A stretch of DNA of 64,000 nt from Rhodocyclaceae bacterium. Its GTDB lineage: Bacteria; Pseudomonadota; Gammaproteobacteria; Burkholderiales; Rhodocyclaceae. The stretch is from assembly GCA_018261935.1 (NCBI GenBank), contig JAGTRP010000006.1, forward strand, positions 124,001-188,000, written 5' to 3'. This document shows, one piece after another, positions 35,417 through 44,375 of the stretch (position 1 is the first letter of the stretch; every line of letters begins with the position of its first letter). The position numbers and the translations under genes were made by a program. Below the pieces are notes generated by a model. That model did no database searches and had not been told where the DNA came from. It saw nothing but the letters and a program-made list of their open reading frames with translations.

Positions 35417-36833
35417 GATGCTGCCCGCCCACCGCCATCACGCCGGCGTTGGCCATCATCAATGCCGGTTCCATGCCATCGAACTTGTGGGGCGAGTTTT
35501 CCGGCAGATCCTTGAAGGCGCGGTGCAGCAAATAGGAGCGGTTGGGCAGGTGCAGGTCTTCCGGCACCCGCTGGCCGTTGGAAACGTAATGCAACCTCAG
35601 GCGGTGACGCATGATCACGTCGAGGGCCGTGGCAAGGCTCGCCGCCTCGTCCACCTTGGTGAGGATGCAGCCCACCAAGGCGTCGCCCTGATAGGCCCTC
35701 ACCACGTCGTCCAGGGTATCTCCCCGGGAGGTCGAGGACAGGAGAAGGAGACGGCGCACGTCGCAATCGGCCAGCATTCCGGTCAGTTCCGGCACCAGCT
35801 TGTCCTTCTGGCTCATGCCCATGGTGTCGATGAGAACCAGGTGCTTGTTTTGAAGCTCGGAAAGGGTCTGCCGCAGTTCCACGGCATCCTTCACCAGATA
35901 CACCGACACCCCGAGAATGCGGCCGTAAATCCGCAGCTGCTCGTGGGCGCCGATCCGGTAACCGTCGGTGGTGATCAGCGCCACCCTGCTGGGTCCATGC
36001 TTGAGGACGCAACGGGCGGCCAGCTTGGCGGTGGTGGTCGTTTTCCCGACCCCGGTCGGGCCCACCAGGGCGTAGATACCCCCCTGGTCCACGATGTCGG
36101 CTTCGGCGCCGAGGGTGAACAGGGAGCGGTCCGCCGCACCCTTGACCCAGGCCATCGCCTGGGAAGCATCCATTTCCGCCGGCAGCTCCGCCAGCAGCTC
36201 CCGGGCAAATTGCGGGGAGAAGCCGGAATCGAGCATCTGCCGCAACACCTCGGTCTTGGCTGGCGCGCTGCGGGTGGCTTCGCCCCAGGCGAAGCCGGCC
36301 AGGTGCTGTTCGACAATCTTGCGCAGGGAGCGGATTTCTTCCATCACCACCGCCGGGATCACTTCGGCTTCGTTGCGCTTGGCTGGGCGCTCCGGCGCGG
36401 CTTCGACCCGAGGGGGCGGCGGCGGAACGGCGGCTGCCGGCTGGCGCGGGAGATCGAGATTCCGCAGCCCTCCGGTCCTGGGGATCGCTGCATTGACCGT
36501 CCGTGACTGCTCCATGGGCTGGACAGGGCGTTGAGGCGTCGGCTGCGGCGCGACGGGTCTGGCCACGGGTGCCGGATTGGCACGGGCACTGGAGAGATTG
36601 ACCCGGTAGTCGTCGTCCGCCTCGGTAGCCGGGGCAGGACGTCGAGCCGGGACAGCCTGTTCGCCGGAAGAGGCTGGCACGATCATGGCCATATCCCGGG
36701 CGGCGACTGCCATGATTTCCACCCCACCCGGCACGCTGCGGTTGGAGAGGATGATGGCGTCGGTGCCGAGTGTCTCCTTGACTTTCCTCAAGGCGTCACG
36801 GGCATTGGCGGCAATGAATTTTCGGACGTTCAT
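35409..36833 (-). CDS. flhF: Flagellar placement GTPase FlhF
   Basis: SRP-type GTPase that selects the pole for flagellar assembly. It has 474 residues: the FlhF N-terminus (MNVRKFIAANARDALRKVKE), a long Pro/Arg-rich linker (about 55-150), an N-domain, and the NG GTPase. G1 is GPTGVGKT (258-265), G2/G3 are TTDGYRIGAHEQL (288-300) and IDTMG (335-339), and G4 is TKVDE (392-396). FlhF and FlhG together imply polar flagellation. It overlaps flhA by 4 bases. Confidence 0.96.
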   Translation of the reverse strand: MNVRKFIAANARDALRKVKETLGTDAIILSNRSVPGGVEIMAVAARDMAMIVPASSGEQAVPARRPAPATEADDDYRVNLSSARANPAPVARPVAPQPTPQRPVQPMEQSRTVNAAIPRTGGLRNLDLPRQPAAAVPPPPPRVEAAPERPAKRNEAEVIPAVVMEEIRSLRKIVEQHLAGFAWGEATRSAPAKTEVLRQMLDSGFSPQFARELLAELPAEMDASQAMAWVKGAADRSLFTLGAEADIVDQGGIYALVGPTGVGKTTTTAKLAARCVLKHGPSRVALITTDGYRIGAHEQLRIYGRILGVSVYLVKDAVELRQTLSELQNKHLVLIDTMGMSQKDKLVPELTGMLADCDVRRLLLLSSTSRGDTLDDVVRAYQGDALVGCILTKVDEAASLATALDVIMRHRLRLHYVSNGQRVPEDLHLPNRSYLLHRAFKDLPENSPHKFDGMEPALMMANAGVMAVGGQHRG

Positions 36834-38914
36834 GTTCTACCCCCGATGATCGAGGTCACTTTAATGATTCGGGTCTCCGGCACTTCGCTATGGGCCAGGA
36901 CCTTGAGTTGTGGGACGGATCGCCGCAGGAAGCGCGACAGCAGGATACGCAGGCTGGCCGGAACCAGAAGCACCGCCGGCAGACCTAGTTGCTCCTGGCG
37001 CTGGGCCGCCGCAGCGGCCTCCCGAACCAGGGTATCGGCCAGGCCCGGTTCGAAGCTGGCATTCTCGCTGCCGCCGGCGACGGCTTGAGCGAGGAGGCGC
37101 TCAAGGCTGGGATCGAGGGACATGACCTGCATTTCCCCGGTTCCTGGGAAAAGCTGCTGGACGATAGCCCGCCCCAGGGCGATCCGCACCTGGGTGGCGA
37201 GATCGTCGGCGCCTTGGGTCCGGATGGCATGGTCGGCCACGGTTTCGATAATGGTCCGCATGTCGCGGATATGCACTCCCTCCTCCAGGAGGTTCTGGAG
37301 CACCTTCTGGAGCGTGCCGAGTGGCAGAATCTTGGGCACCAGGTCCTCGACCAGCTTGGGCATTTCCTTGCCGAGGTGGTCCAGGAGCTGCTGCACCTCC
37401 TGGCGGCCGAGAAGTTCGCCGGCATGGCTCAGAATGATATGGTTGAGGTGGGTTGCCACCACGGTGGAGGCGTCGACCACGGTATACCCGTAGGCCTGGG
37501 CCTGCTCGCGGATGGAAGCATCGATCCACGTGGCCGGCAGGCCGAAGGCCGGATCCTTGGTGACGGTGCCGGGCAGGGTGCCGGCGACCCGGCCCGGATT
37601 AATGGCCAGATATTGGCCGGAGTAAGCCTCGCCCTGGCCGACTTCCACCCCCTTGAGAAGAATCCGGTACGCGTTGGGCTTGAGCTCCAGGTTGTCGCGG
37701 ATGTGGACCGGCGACACCAGGAAGCCCACTTCCTGGGCGAACTTCTTGCGGATCCCCCGGATGCGGCGCAGAAGCTCGCCATCCTGGGACTTGTCCACCA
37801 ACGGGATGAGGCGATAGCCGACTTCGAGCCCGAGGACATCGAGGGGCGCCACATCACTCCAGCTGGCCTCCTGAGCTTCCTGCACGGGCGCCGGCGCCAC
37901 CGGCACGGGGGCTGCGACGACCCGCTTCTCAGCCTCCATCATTTTCCAGGCCAGCCAGCCGAGGGCCCCCGCCAACATCAGGAAAACCAGATTGGGCATC
38001 CCCGGGATCAAGCCCAGGAAGCCGACAATGCCGGCCGTGGTGGCAAGGACGCGCCAGTTGCGGAACATCTGGGCCATGGCCTGCTGGCCGATGTCGCGCT
38101 CGTCAGATACCCGGGTGACCACCATACCGGCGGCGATGGAAATGATCAGCCCCGGCACCTGGGCCACCAAGCCGTCGCCGATGGTGAGCAGGGTGTAGTT
38201 CTTGGCCGCCAGGGCGAAATCCATGTTGTGCTGGAAAACGCCGACGATGAGGCCGCCCACGACGTTGATGAGCATGATGACGATGCCGGCCACGGCGTCG
38301 CCCCGGACGAACTTGGAAGCACCGTCCATGGAACCATAGAACTCGGCTTCCCGGGCAATCTCGGAACGCCGCTGCCGGGCGTCCTCCTCGCCGATGAGGC
38401 CGGCGTTGAGGTCGGCGTCGATGGCCATCTGCTTGCCCGGCATGGCATCCAGGGTGAAGCGGGCCGACACTTCGGCCACCCGGCCGGCGCCCTTGGTGAT
38501 GACCGTGAAATTGATGACGACCAGGATCAGGAACACCACGATGCCGACGGCGAAATTACCGCCCACCAGGAAATGTCCGAAGGATTCGATCACCTTGCCG
38601 GCAGCATCGGGGCCGGTATGCCCCTGCAGCATGACGATCCGGGTGGATGCCACGTTGAGGGAGAGCCGCAGCAGCGTAGTCACCAGGAGCACCGTCGGGA
38701 AGACCGAGAAATCCAGGGTCTTCTGGGTATTCACGGCCACCATCAGAACCAGCACCGAGAGGGCGATGTTGAAGGTAAAAAGGATATCCAGGGCGAAGGC
38801 TGGCAGCGGCAGCACCATCATCGCCAGGATCATCAGGATGAGCACCGGCGCAGCCAGCTGAGTAATGTTCAGGCGGCCGAAGAGATTCTGGAGGGTGAGG
38901 GTGGCGCCAGCCAT
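36830..38914 (-). CDS. flhA: Flagellar export gate protein FlhA
   Basis: Large export-gate subunit. It has 694 residues. The membrane half (about 20-330) contains NIALSVLVLMVAVNTQ, FPTVLLVTTLLRLSLNVAST (the FHIPEP family signature) and a conserved cytoplasmic loop GAGRVAEVSARFTLDAMPGKQMAIDADLNAGLI. The C-terminal cytoplasmic half binds chaperone-substrate complexes. All family motifs look intact. It starts 3 bases after flhB. Confidence 0.97.
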   Translation of the reverse strand: MAGATLTLQNLFGRLNITQLAAPVLILMILAMMVLPLPAFALDILFTFNIALSVLVLMVAVNTQKTLDFSVFPTVLLVTTLLRLSLNVASTRIVMLQGHTGPDAAGKVIESFGHFLVGGNFAVGIVVFLILVVINFTVITKGAGRVAEVSARFTLDAMPGKQMAIDADLNAGLIGEEDARQRRSEIAREAEFYGSMDGASKFVRGDAVAGIVIMLINVVGGLIVGVFQHNMDFALAAKNYTLLTIGDGLVAQVPGLIISIAAGMVVTRVSDERDIGQQAMAQMFRNWRVLATTAGIVGFLGLIPGMPNLVFLMLAGALGWLAWKMMEAEKRVVAAPVPVAPAPVQEAQEASWSDVAPLDVLGLEVGYRLIPLVDKSQDGELLRRIRGIRKKFAQEVGFLVSPVHIRDNLELKPNAYRILLKGVEVGQGEAYSGQYLAINPGRVAGTLPGTVTKDPAFGLPATWIDASIREQAQAYGYTVVDASTVVATHLNHIILSHAGELLGRQEVQQLLDHLGKEMPKLVEDLVPKILPLGTLQKVLQNLLEEGVHIRDMRTIIETVADHAIRTQGADDLATQVRIALGRAIVQQLFPGTGEMQVMSLDPSLERLLAQAVAGGSENASFEPGLADTLVREAAAAAQRQEQLGLPAVLLVPASLRILLSRFLRRSVPQLKVLAHSEVPETRIIKVTSIIGGRT

Positions 38915-38917
38915 TTG

Positions 38918-40051
38918 TTACGCGGCCTCCGGAACGAGTTCGGGAGGCACGGGCAGGTCCTTGGGCGGATTGGGATAAGCACCGCCGCCGGAACGCCAAT
39001 TGGCCAGCTGATAAACATAGGCGAGAACTTCCGCCACCGCCGTATAGAGGGCCGACGGAATCTCGGCATCGAGCCCGGCGTGCCGATAAAGCGCCCGCGC
39101 CAGAGGGGGCGCTTCCAGCAGGGGAACACCGTGCTCGGCCCCCAGTTCCTTGATTTTCCGAGCCACTTCGCCCATGCCTTTGGCCACCACCTTGGGCGCC
39201 ACCATACCGGCCTTGTAGGAAAGGGCGACGGCAAAGTGGGTCGGGTTGGTCACAATCACGTCCGCCTTCGGCACGGCCGCCATCATGCGCTTCTTGGCAG
39301 CCTGCATCTGGAGACTGCGGATGCGTCCCTTGACCTGCGGATCGCCCTCCATCTCCTTCATTTCCTGCTTGACCTCTTCCTTGGTCATCTTGAGCTTGTC
39401 GAAGTACTGCCAGAGCTGGAAGGGAACGTCCGCCGCCACCACCAGGGCCAGAGCGGCCACCAGCAGGAGGAAGGAGTAAACGATCAGATGGCCGGCATGG
39501 GCCAGCCCGTTTTCCAGCGGTTGAGCCAGAAGCCCGAGTATTTCGTCGTGCTCCCGCCACAGGAGGAGCGCCCCGACCCCGCCGACCAGCAGCGCCTTGA
39601 GGGCCGCCTTGGCAAGTTCCATCAGACTGTTCCAGGAAAACATCCGGCCGAATCCGGCAAGGGGGTTGATGCGGCTCAGGTCTGGAACGAAAGCCTTGGG
39701 AGCGAAAACCCAGGCATTCAGGAAGAACGGGGGGAGAATTGCAGCGAGCAGAAGCAGGCCAAACAGGGGAGCGAACACCAGGGCCGTATCGGTTGAAAGA
39801 TCCGACAGTCGGACCAGCATCTGCGCCGGCTCCCTCAGGGTTTGCGGCTCGATGGCAAAACCCTTGCGGGCGATGGCCATGGAACGCTCCACGAACCAGC
39901 CGCCCATCATCCAGAGGCCGCTGGCAGCGACGATCAGCACCAGGAAGGAACCCAACTCGCGGGAATGGGGCACCTGTCCCTTTTCGCGGGCCTGCGAGAG
40001 TCGCCTACCTGTAGGCTCCTCTGTCCTTTCGAGATCGCTGTCTTCAGCCAT
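38918..40051 (-). CDS. flhB: Flagellar export switch protein FlhB
   Basis: Membrane protein that changes export specificity after self-cleavage. It has 377 residues. The N-terminus (SDLERTEEPTGRRLSQAREKGQVPHSREL) is diagnostic. Four membrane helices follow, and then the cytoplasmic domain with NPTH at 269-272, the same position as in E. coli. A short Pro-rich tail ends the chain. It is the first gene of flhBAFG-fliA-motCD. A second, membrane-less copy of the C-domain exists at 4.3 kb. Confidence 0.97.
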   Translation of the reverse strand: MAEDSDLERTEEPTGRRLSQAREKGQVPHSRELGSFLVLIVAASGLWMMGGWFVERSMAIARKGFAIEPQTLREPAQMLVRLSDLSTDTALVFAPLFGLLLLAAILPPFFLNAWVFAPKAFVPDLSRINPLAGFGRMFSWNSLMELAKAALKALLVGGVGALLLWREHDEILGLLAQPLENGLAHAGHLIVYSFLLLVAALALVVAADVPFQLWQYFDKLKMTKEEVKQEMKEMEGDPQVKGRIRSLQMQAAKKRMMAAVPKADVIVTNPTHFAVALSYKAGMVAPKVVAKGMGEVARKIKELGAEHGVPLLEAPPLARALYRHAGLDAEIPSALYTAVAEVLAYVYQLANWRSGGGAYPNPPKDLPVPPELVPEAA

Positions 40052-40077
40052 GTCCGCAATCAGTGATAGCTGCGGCT

Positions 40078-40105
40078 ATTATAAAAAAAATGCAGAAAAA
40101 TTAAA
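40078..40105 (-). promoter_or_regulatory. Candidate sigma-70 promoter of the flhB operon
   Basis: On the minus strand TATAAT (40083-40078) is a perfect -10, preceded after 16 bases by TTTAAT (3 of 6 to TTGACA), in an AT-rich stretch unusual for this genome. It lies ~27 bases before the flhB ATG. No sigma-54 or sigma-28 element is visible here, which suits an early or constitutive start. Confidence 0.45.
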
Positions 40106-40175
40106 TAGGTAGATGATCTTTTTTACGGTGTTTCTTAGCTACCGCCCAAGGTCATATGTCCCCCCAAAAGGCAGC

Positions 40176-40207
40176 CCAAAAAAGAAAAGAGGGGGCGAAC
40201 CCCCTCT
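40176..40207 (-). terminator. Rho-independent terminator of the cheV-cheA operon
   Basis: On the minus strand AGAGGGGG-TTCG-CCCCCTCT (stem 40207-40188) is followed by TTTCTTTTTT. It has an 8-bp GC-rich stem, a stable UUCG tetraloop and a T-run: a textbook intrinsic terminator 32 bases after the cheA stop. Confidence 0.93.
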
Positions 40208-40239
40208 TAACCGGTTGACTGCAAAGGACTTTGGGATTT

Positions 40240-42126
40240 CTAGGCGAAAGCCGCCAGGGCGCGCATGCCGCGATCCACATCCAGGTGCTGGCTGACGTCG
40301 GACAGCAATTCCTTCATATCCAGGATGAGCACAATTTGGCCATTGGACAGGGTGGTGACGCCGGCCACGCCCCGGGGACGGAAATCCTCCAGGGACTTGA
40401 TGACGGCATCGTCCCGGCCCGCGAAGCTATCCACGCCGAGGATGAAGCTGCGCTCCGCCGTCTGCATGAAGACGCCATACTCCGGATGGCGCTCCAGAGG
40501 CCAGCCGAGGAGCCTAGCCAGGGAGATGACCGGCAGGACCTCGCCGCGGACCACCAGGGTCTCCTTGCCTCCCACCTCCTGTATCTTGTCGTGCTCGATG
40601 GGAAGAATCTCCCGCACCAGGGACAGCGGCAGGGCAAAGGGCTGGTCGCCCAGCAATACCAGCAGCACCGGCAGGATGGCCAAGGTGAGGGGCAGGTAGA
40701 TGATGAAGACCGAACCCTTGCCCGGTTCCGAACGGATGTCGATGGAACCGTTCAGTTTCTGAATGTTGGTCTTGACCACGTCCATGCCCACGCCGCGGCC
40801 GGACACATCCGAGATCTGGGTCTTGGTCGAGAAACCGGGCAGGAAGATGAGGTTGAGACTCTGGCGCTCGTCCAGGGTATTGGCCTCCTCCTCGCTGATC
40901 AGCCCCTTTTCCACCGCCTTGGCGCGAATGCGCTCGGCACTCATGCCGCGTCCGTCGTCGGCGATGATGAGGACGATATGGTCGCCCTCCTGCCGAGCCT
41001 CCAGGCGCACCAGGCTCTTTTCCGGCTTGCCGCCGGCGCGGCGCTCCGCCGGCATTTCGACGCCGTGGTCTACGGCATTGCGAATAAGGTGGATGAGGGG
41101 ATCGGCCAGATCCTCGATCATGGTCTTGTCCACCTCGGTCTCCTCACCCGCGAGGACGAGCTCCACATCTTTGCCCAGTTGGCGCGCCAAATCGCGGGCA
41201 ATGCGCGGATACTTCTGGAACAGGCGACCGATGGGCTGCATGCGGGTCTTCATGACCGAGTTCTGCAGATCGGACACCAGCAGATCGAGCTGGCTGACCG
41301 CCTGGTCGAGGGCATGCAGGGTTTCCGAATCCCGTTTGCCTGCCAAGATATCGGCCCGCAGGCTGGTAAGGCGGTTCTTGGTCAGGCCGATTTCACCCGA
41401 CAGGTTCAAGACCTGGTCCAGGCGCGAGGTATCCACCCGAATGGTATTTTCCCGGGCCCGCTCTTCGACCCGGCGGCCTACCGGTGCGGCACCGCCCCCC
41501 GGCTTGTCGGCGGTCCGGCGGCCATAGACGGAAGGCGAGACCTCGGGAGACTGGGCCACCACCTCTGCCTTGGTGATCACTTCACCCTGGGCGGCCGGGA
41601 CGGCTGCCACCGGCTGCCCGGTGACCGCGGCATGCAGGGCATTCCAGTCGGGTTCCCCCGGTTTGCCTTGGGCTGTGGCTGCTGCCGGCTGCTGGCTCGG
41701 GACGACCGCCGGAGCCGGGGCAGCAACCGGTGCCTCGCCACTCAGGGCCCCCTTCAGATTGGCAATGACTTGCGTATCGGCCGGATGGGGCTGCACGCCT
41801 TGGGCCAGTTCCCCGAACATGTCGCGCACCCCCTTGGTGGCGGCCATGATGGTGTCCATCAATTCCGGCGTCAGACCCAGTTCGGCATTGCGCAGGCGAT
41901 CGAAGAGGTTCTCGGTCAGATGGCAGAGGGTCACCAGTTCCGTGGCGTTGAGAAAGCCCGCCCCACCCTTGATGGTATGGAAGCCCCGGAAGATGTCATT
42001 AAGAAGCCCGCGGTCGTCGGGTGTCTTTTCCAAGTCGACCAGTTTATTGTCGACATCCGAAAGCAGATCGCTGGCCTCCTGCAGAAAGTCCTGCAGAAGA
42101 TCCTCCATTCCGGCGAAATCGCTCAT
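40240..42126 (-). CDS. cheA: Chemotaxis histidine kinase CheA
   Basis: Central kinase of the chemotaxis pathway. It has 628 residues from the ATG at 42126 (MSDFAGMEDLLQDF). The Hpt domain has His50 in RGFHTIKGGAGF. A Pro/Ala-rich linker of ~130 residues follows, with no recognisable P2 (CheY-binding) domain. The P3 dimerisation helix contains RLDQVLNLSGEIGLTKNRL. P4 has HLIRNAVDHGVE, IADDGRGM and GRGVGMDVVKTNI. The P5 CheW-like domain is C-terminal. It is last in the operon, 13 bases after cheZ, and followed by a strong terminator. Confidence 0.96.
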   Translation of the reverse strand: MSDFAGMEDLLQDFLQEASDLLSDVDNKLVDLEKTPDDRGLLNDIFRGFHTIKGGAGFLNATELVTLCHLTENLFDRLRNAELGLTPELMDTIMAATKGVRDMFGELAQGVQPHPADTQVIANLKGALSGEAPVAAPAPAVVPSQQPAAATAQGKPGEPDWNALHAAVTGQPVAAVPAAQGEVITKAEVVAQSPEVSPSVYGRRTADKPGGGAAPVGRRVEERARENTIRVDTSRLDQVLNLSGEIGLTKNRLTSLRADILAGKRDSETLHALDQAVSQLDLLVSDLQNSVMKTRMQPIGRLFQKYPRIARDLARQLGKDVELVLAGEETEVDKTMIEDLADPLIHLIRNAVDHGVEMPAERRAGGKPEKSLVRLEARQEGDHIVLIIADDGRGMSAERIRAKAVEKGLISEEEANTLDERQSLNLIFLPGFSTKTQISDVSGRGVGMDVVKTNIQKLNGSIDIRSEPGKGSVFIIYLPLTLAILPVLLVLLGDQPFALPLSLVREILPIEHDKIQEVGGKETLVVRGEVLPVISLARLLGWPLERHPEYGVFMQTAERSFILGVDSFAGRDDAVIKSLEDFRPRGVAGVTTLSNGQIVLILDMKELLSDVSQHLDVDRGMRALAAFA

Positions 42127-42139
42127 ATTCTGCCTCCTC

Positions 42140-42991
42140 TCAGAATCCGAGACTGTCCAGCAGGTCATCCACCTGCTGTTGGTTGACCACCACGTCGTTA
42201 CGGCCTTCGGCGTTGATTACCGGTCCGTTCATCAGGCTGTTCACTTCATCGGTACGACGCGTGTCCGGAAGCACCTCGATCAACACACCCATCAAGCCGC
42301 TTTCTAGATTCTGGGCCAGGGCGACGATCTTCTTGATGACTTGTCCGGTGAGATCCTGAAAATCCTGCGCCATCATGATCTCGGTAAGCTGCGCATGGGT
42401 CGCCCGGGTTTTCTGGGGTAGCTGGTCCTTCAGAAAAGCCCTGGTCTCTCCCGCCAACTGCTTGAATTCCTCGACACTCAGTTCGTTGGCGAACAGCTTG
42501 TCCCAACGGTCACCCAGGGCCGCCGCCCCACTTTCCATTTCCTCGACGAGGGGATTGGCGATATCCGTCGCATTCAATACCCGGCAGGCGGCCTGCTCGG
42601 TCAGGTTGGCGATATAGGCCAGGCGATCCTGCGCATCCGGCAGCGCCGAGACCGTCTGCTCGAGAAGCTTGTCATAGCCCAGTTCGCGCAAGTTGTCATG
42701 GAGCTCCCGGGCCATATGGCCTATGCGGTTGAAAACCGACTCCTGGCCCGGCCACGACTCGACCGCTTCGCCTGCCGCCGGGGCCGCGGCTGCAGGAACG
42801 GTTTCAGGGGGCGCAGCCGCATATCCCGAAGCGACGCTGTCGAACAGGTCCTGCAATTCTTGGTCATCTCCGGACTTGTCGACGGCCGGAGCCGGAGTCA
42901 CCGGCTTGGGGGCCGGGGTCGCCGGCTTCGCATCGGCAGCGATGCTGTCGAAGAGTGCTTCCAGTTCGGAGGAATCGTTATTCGCGGTCAT
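42140..42991 (-). CDS. cheZ: CheY-P phosphatase CheZ
   Basis: Dephosphorylates CheY-P. It has 283 residues from the ATG at 42991; an upstream in-frame ATG would read into cheY. An acidic, Pro/Ala-rich N-terminal extension (about 1-75) precedes the helical core. The catalytic segment IMMAQDFQDLTGQVIKKI contains the active-site glutamine. The C-terminus QQQVDDLLDSLGF is the CheY-anchoring helix. It sits directly after cheY. Confidence 0.95.
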   Translation of the reverse strand: MTANNDSSELEALFDSIAADAKPATPAPKPVTPAPAVDKSGDDQELQDLFDSVASGYAAAPPETVPAAAAPAAGEAVESWPGQESVFNRIGHMARELHDNLRELGYDKLLEQTVSALPDAQDRLAYIANLTEQAACRVLNATDIANPLVEEMESGAAALGDRWDKLFANELSVEEFKQLAGETRAFLKDQLPQKTRATHAQLTEIMMAQDFQDLTGQVIKKIVALAQNLESGLMGVLIEVLPDTRRTDEVNSLMNGPVINAEGRNDVVVNQQQVDDLLDSLGF

Positions 42992-43004
42992 GGCAGCTTT
43001 TCCT

Positions 43005-43400
43005 TCACCCCTGCGCCATTTTTTCAAAAATCTTGTTGAGCTTTTCGGACAGCGTACTGGCGGTAAACGGCTTGACGATATATCCGCTGGCACCCGCTTG
43101 GGCGGCGGCGATGATGTTTTCCTTCTTGGCCTCGGCGGTAATCATGAGCACCGGCAGGTGCTTCAGACTAGGCGTCGCCCGAATGGATTGCAGCAGGGTC
43201 AGGCCATCCATATTGGGCATATTCCAGTCGGTCACGACGAATTCGAACCCACCGCCTTGCAGCTTCTGGAGGGCAATAGCCCCATCCTCAGCCTCGTCCA
43301 CATTCGTAAAACCCAACTCCTTGAGCAAATTGCGCACGATACGGCGCATGGTGGAGAAATCGTCCACCACGAGAAATCTCATTTTCGGATCAGCTGCCAT
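43005..43400 (-). CDS. cheY: Chemotaxis response regulator CheY (intact copy)
   Basis: Single-domain receiver that binds FliM when phosphorylated. It has 131 residues. The acidic pocket is Asp13/Asp14 ([21 protein letters not shown]), the phosphorylation site is Asp58 ([12 protein letters not shown]), the switch Thr lies in LMITAEA, and the lysine in YIVKPF. It resembles enteric CheY closely. A truncated second cheY lies at 47.4 kb. It is placed between cheV and cheZ. Confidence 0.97.
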   Translation of the reverse strand: MAADPKMRFLVVDDFSTMRRIVRNLLKELGFTNVDEAEDGAIALQKLQGGGFEFVVTDWNMPNMDGLTLLQSIRATPSLKHLPVLMITAEAKKENIIAAAQAGASGYIVKPFTASTLSEKLNKIFEKMAQG

Positions 43401-43418
43401 GCAGGACTCCAGATGTTG

Positions 43419-44357
43419 TTATCTTTCGAGCAGGGGACGCAGGGTGTCTGCCAGCGCCTCCGCGTCGAACTTGGCGACATAGGCGTCAACCCCTACCGCT
43501 TTCCCCATGGCCCGGTTGGCCTCCGACGACAGGGACGAGTGCATAACCACCGGCACGCCTTCAAAACGTGAATCCGCCTTGATATTCCTGGTCAGCACGT
43601 AGCCATCCATTTCCGGCATTTCGGCGTCCACCAGGATCAGGCGAATTTCGTCCCGCAGGCTCTTGCCGCTCTGCTGAATATGGGCCGCGATGCCCTGCAG
43701 CCGGGTCCACGCTTCCGCCCCGTTGGTCGCGTGCTTGTGCTTGACGCCAAGCTTGTCCAGAACCTCGGTAATCTTTCGTCTCGCCACGATCGAATCGTCG
43801 CAAAAGAACACGCTGGTATCGGCATCCACCCGGGCCGGATGGATGTCCACGATGATGGCATCGCCGAAGGCGTTGGCCAGAATCTGTTCGACGTCCAGAA
43901 TGGACACGAGGCTGCCGTTTGCCAGCTCGATAACTGCCGTGATCAGCCCCTGGTTGGCCGACAGCACGCTTTCCGGTGCTTTCACCCGTTCCCAGTCGAC
44001 CCGGATGATGCGATCCACCTCGTGAACCAGGAAACCAAGGGTGCGCTTGGAATACTCGGCCACCATCATGGTCTTGCCCAACCCAGGGGGCGTCCCTTCC
44101 AGCTGCATGAAGGGAGCCAGGGACAGCACCGGTATAACGTTGCCCCGCAGGGATATCAAACCCTCGACACCCCGGGGCATGTTAGGGGTCTTGGTGATAT
44201 GGGGCGTACGCCCGACCTCCCGCACCTTGAAGACGTTGATTCCGAATGTCTCGCGGGTCCCGAGCGAAAACAGGAGGATCTCCATCTTGTTCGAGCCGGC
44301 CAGCTGCGTGCGCGCATCGACACTTTCCAGCAGATTCTTGTTTTCCACCAAATTCAT
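43419..44357 (-). CDS. cheV: Chemotaxis coupling protein CheV (second of a tandem pair)
   Basis: CheW-like adaptor fused to a receiver. It has 312 residues. The CheW domain (about 20-165) begins LAGSNKMEILLFSLGTRETFGINVFKVREV and contains MVAEYSKRTLGFLVHEVDRI. The receiver (about 180-312) has the acidic pair in FFCDDSIVARR and the phosphorylation site in ILVDAEMPEMDG. It is homologous to the gene directly upstream, so the pair arose by duplication or joint acquisition. No cheW is present in the window, so these proteins may couple receptors to CheA. Confidence 0.94.
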   Translation of the reverse strand: MNLVENKNLLESVDARTQLAGSNKMEILLFSLGTRETFGINVFKVREVGRTPHITKTPNMPRGVEGLISLRGNVIPVLSLAPFMQLEGTPPGLGKTMMVAEYSKRTLGFLVHEVDRIIRVDWERVKAPESVLSANQGLITAVIELANGSLVSILDVEQILANAFGDAIIVDIHPARVDADTSVFFCDDSIVARRKITEVLDKLGVKHKHATNGAEAWTRLQGIAAHIQQSGKSLRDEIRLILVDAEMPEMDGYVLTRNIKADSRFEGVPVVMHSSLSSEANRAMGKAVGVDAYVAKFDAEALADTLRPLLER

Positions 44358-44375
44358 GAGGCTCTCCCTACCCCC

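Noticed and set aside
36989-39796. A plus-strand frame of ~935 codons opposite flhA/flhB (and similar long frames opposite fliF-fliI and cheA).
   Set aside because: Same cause: antisense shadows of well-supported flagellar and che genes, low complexity, no ribosome site or domain.
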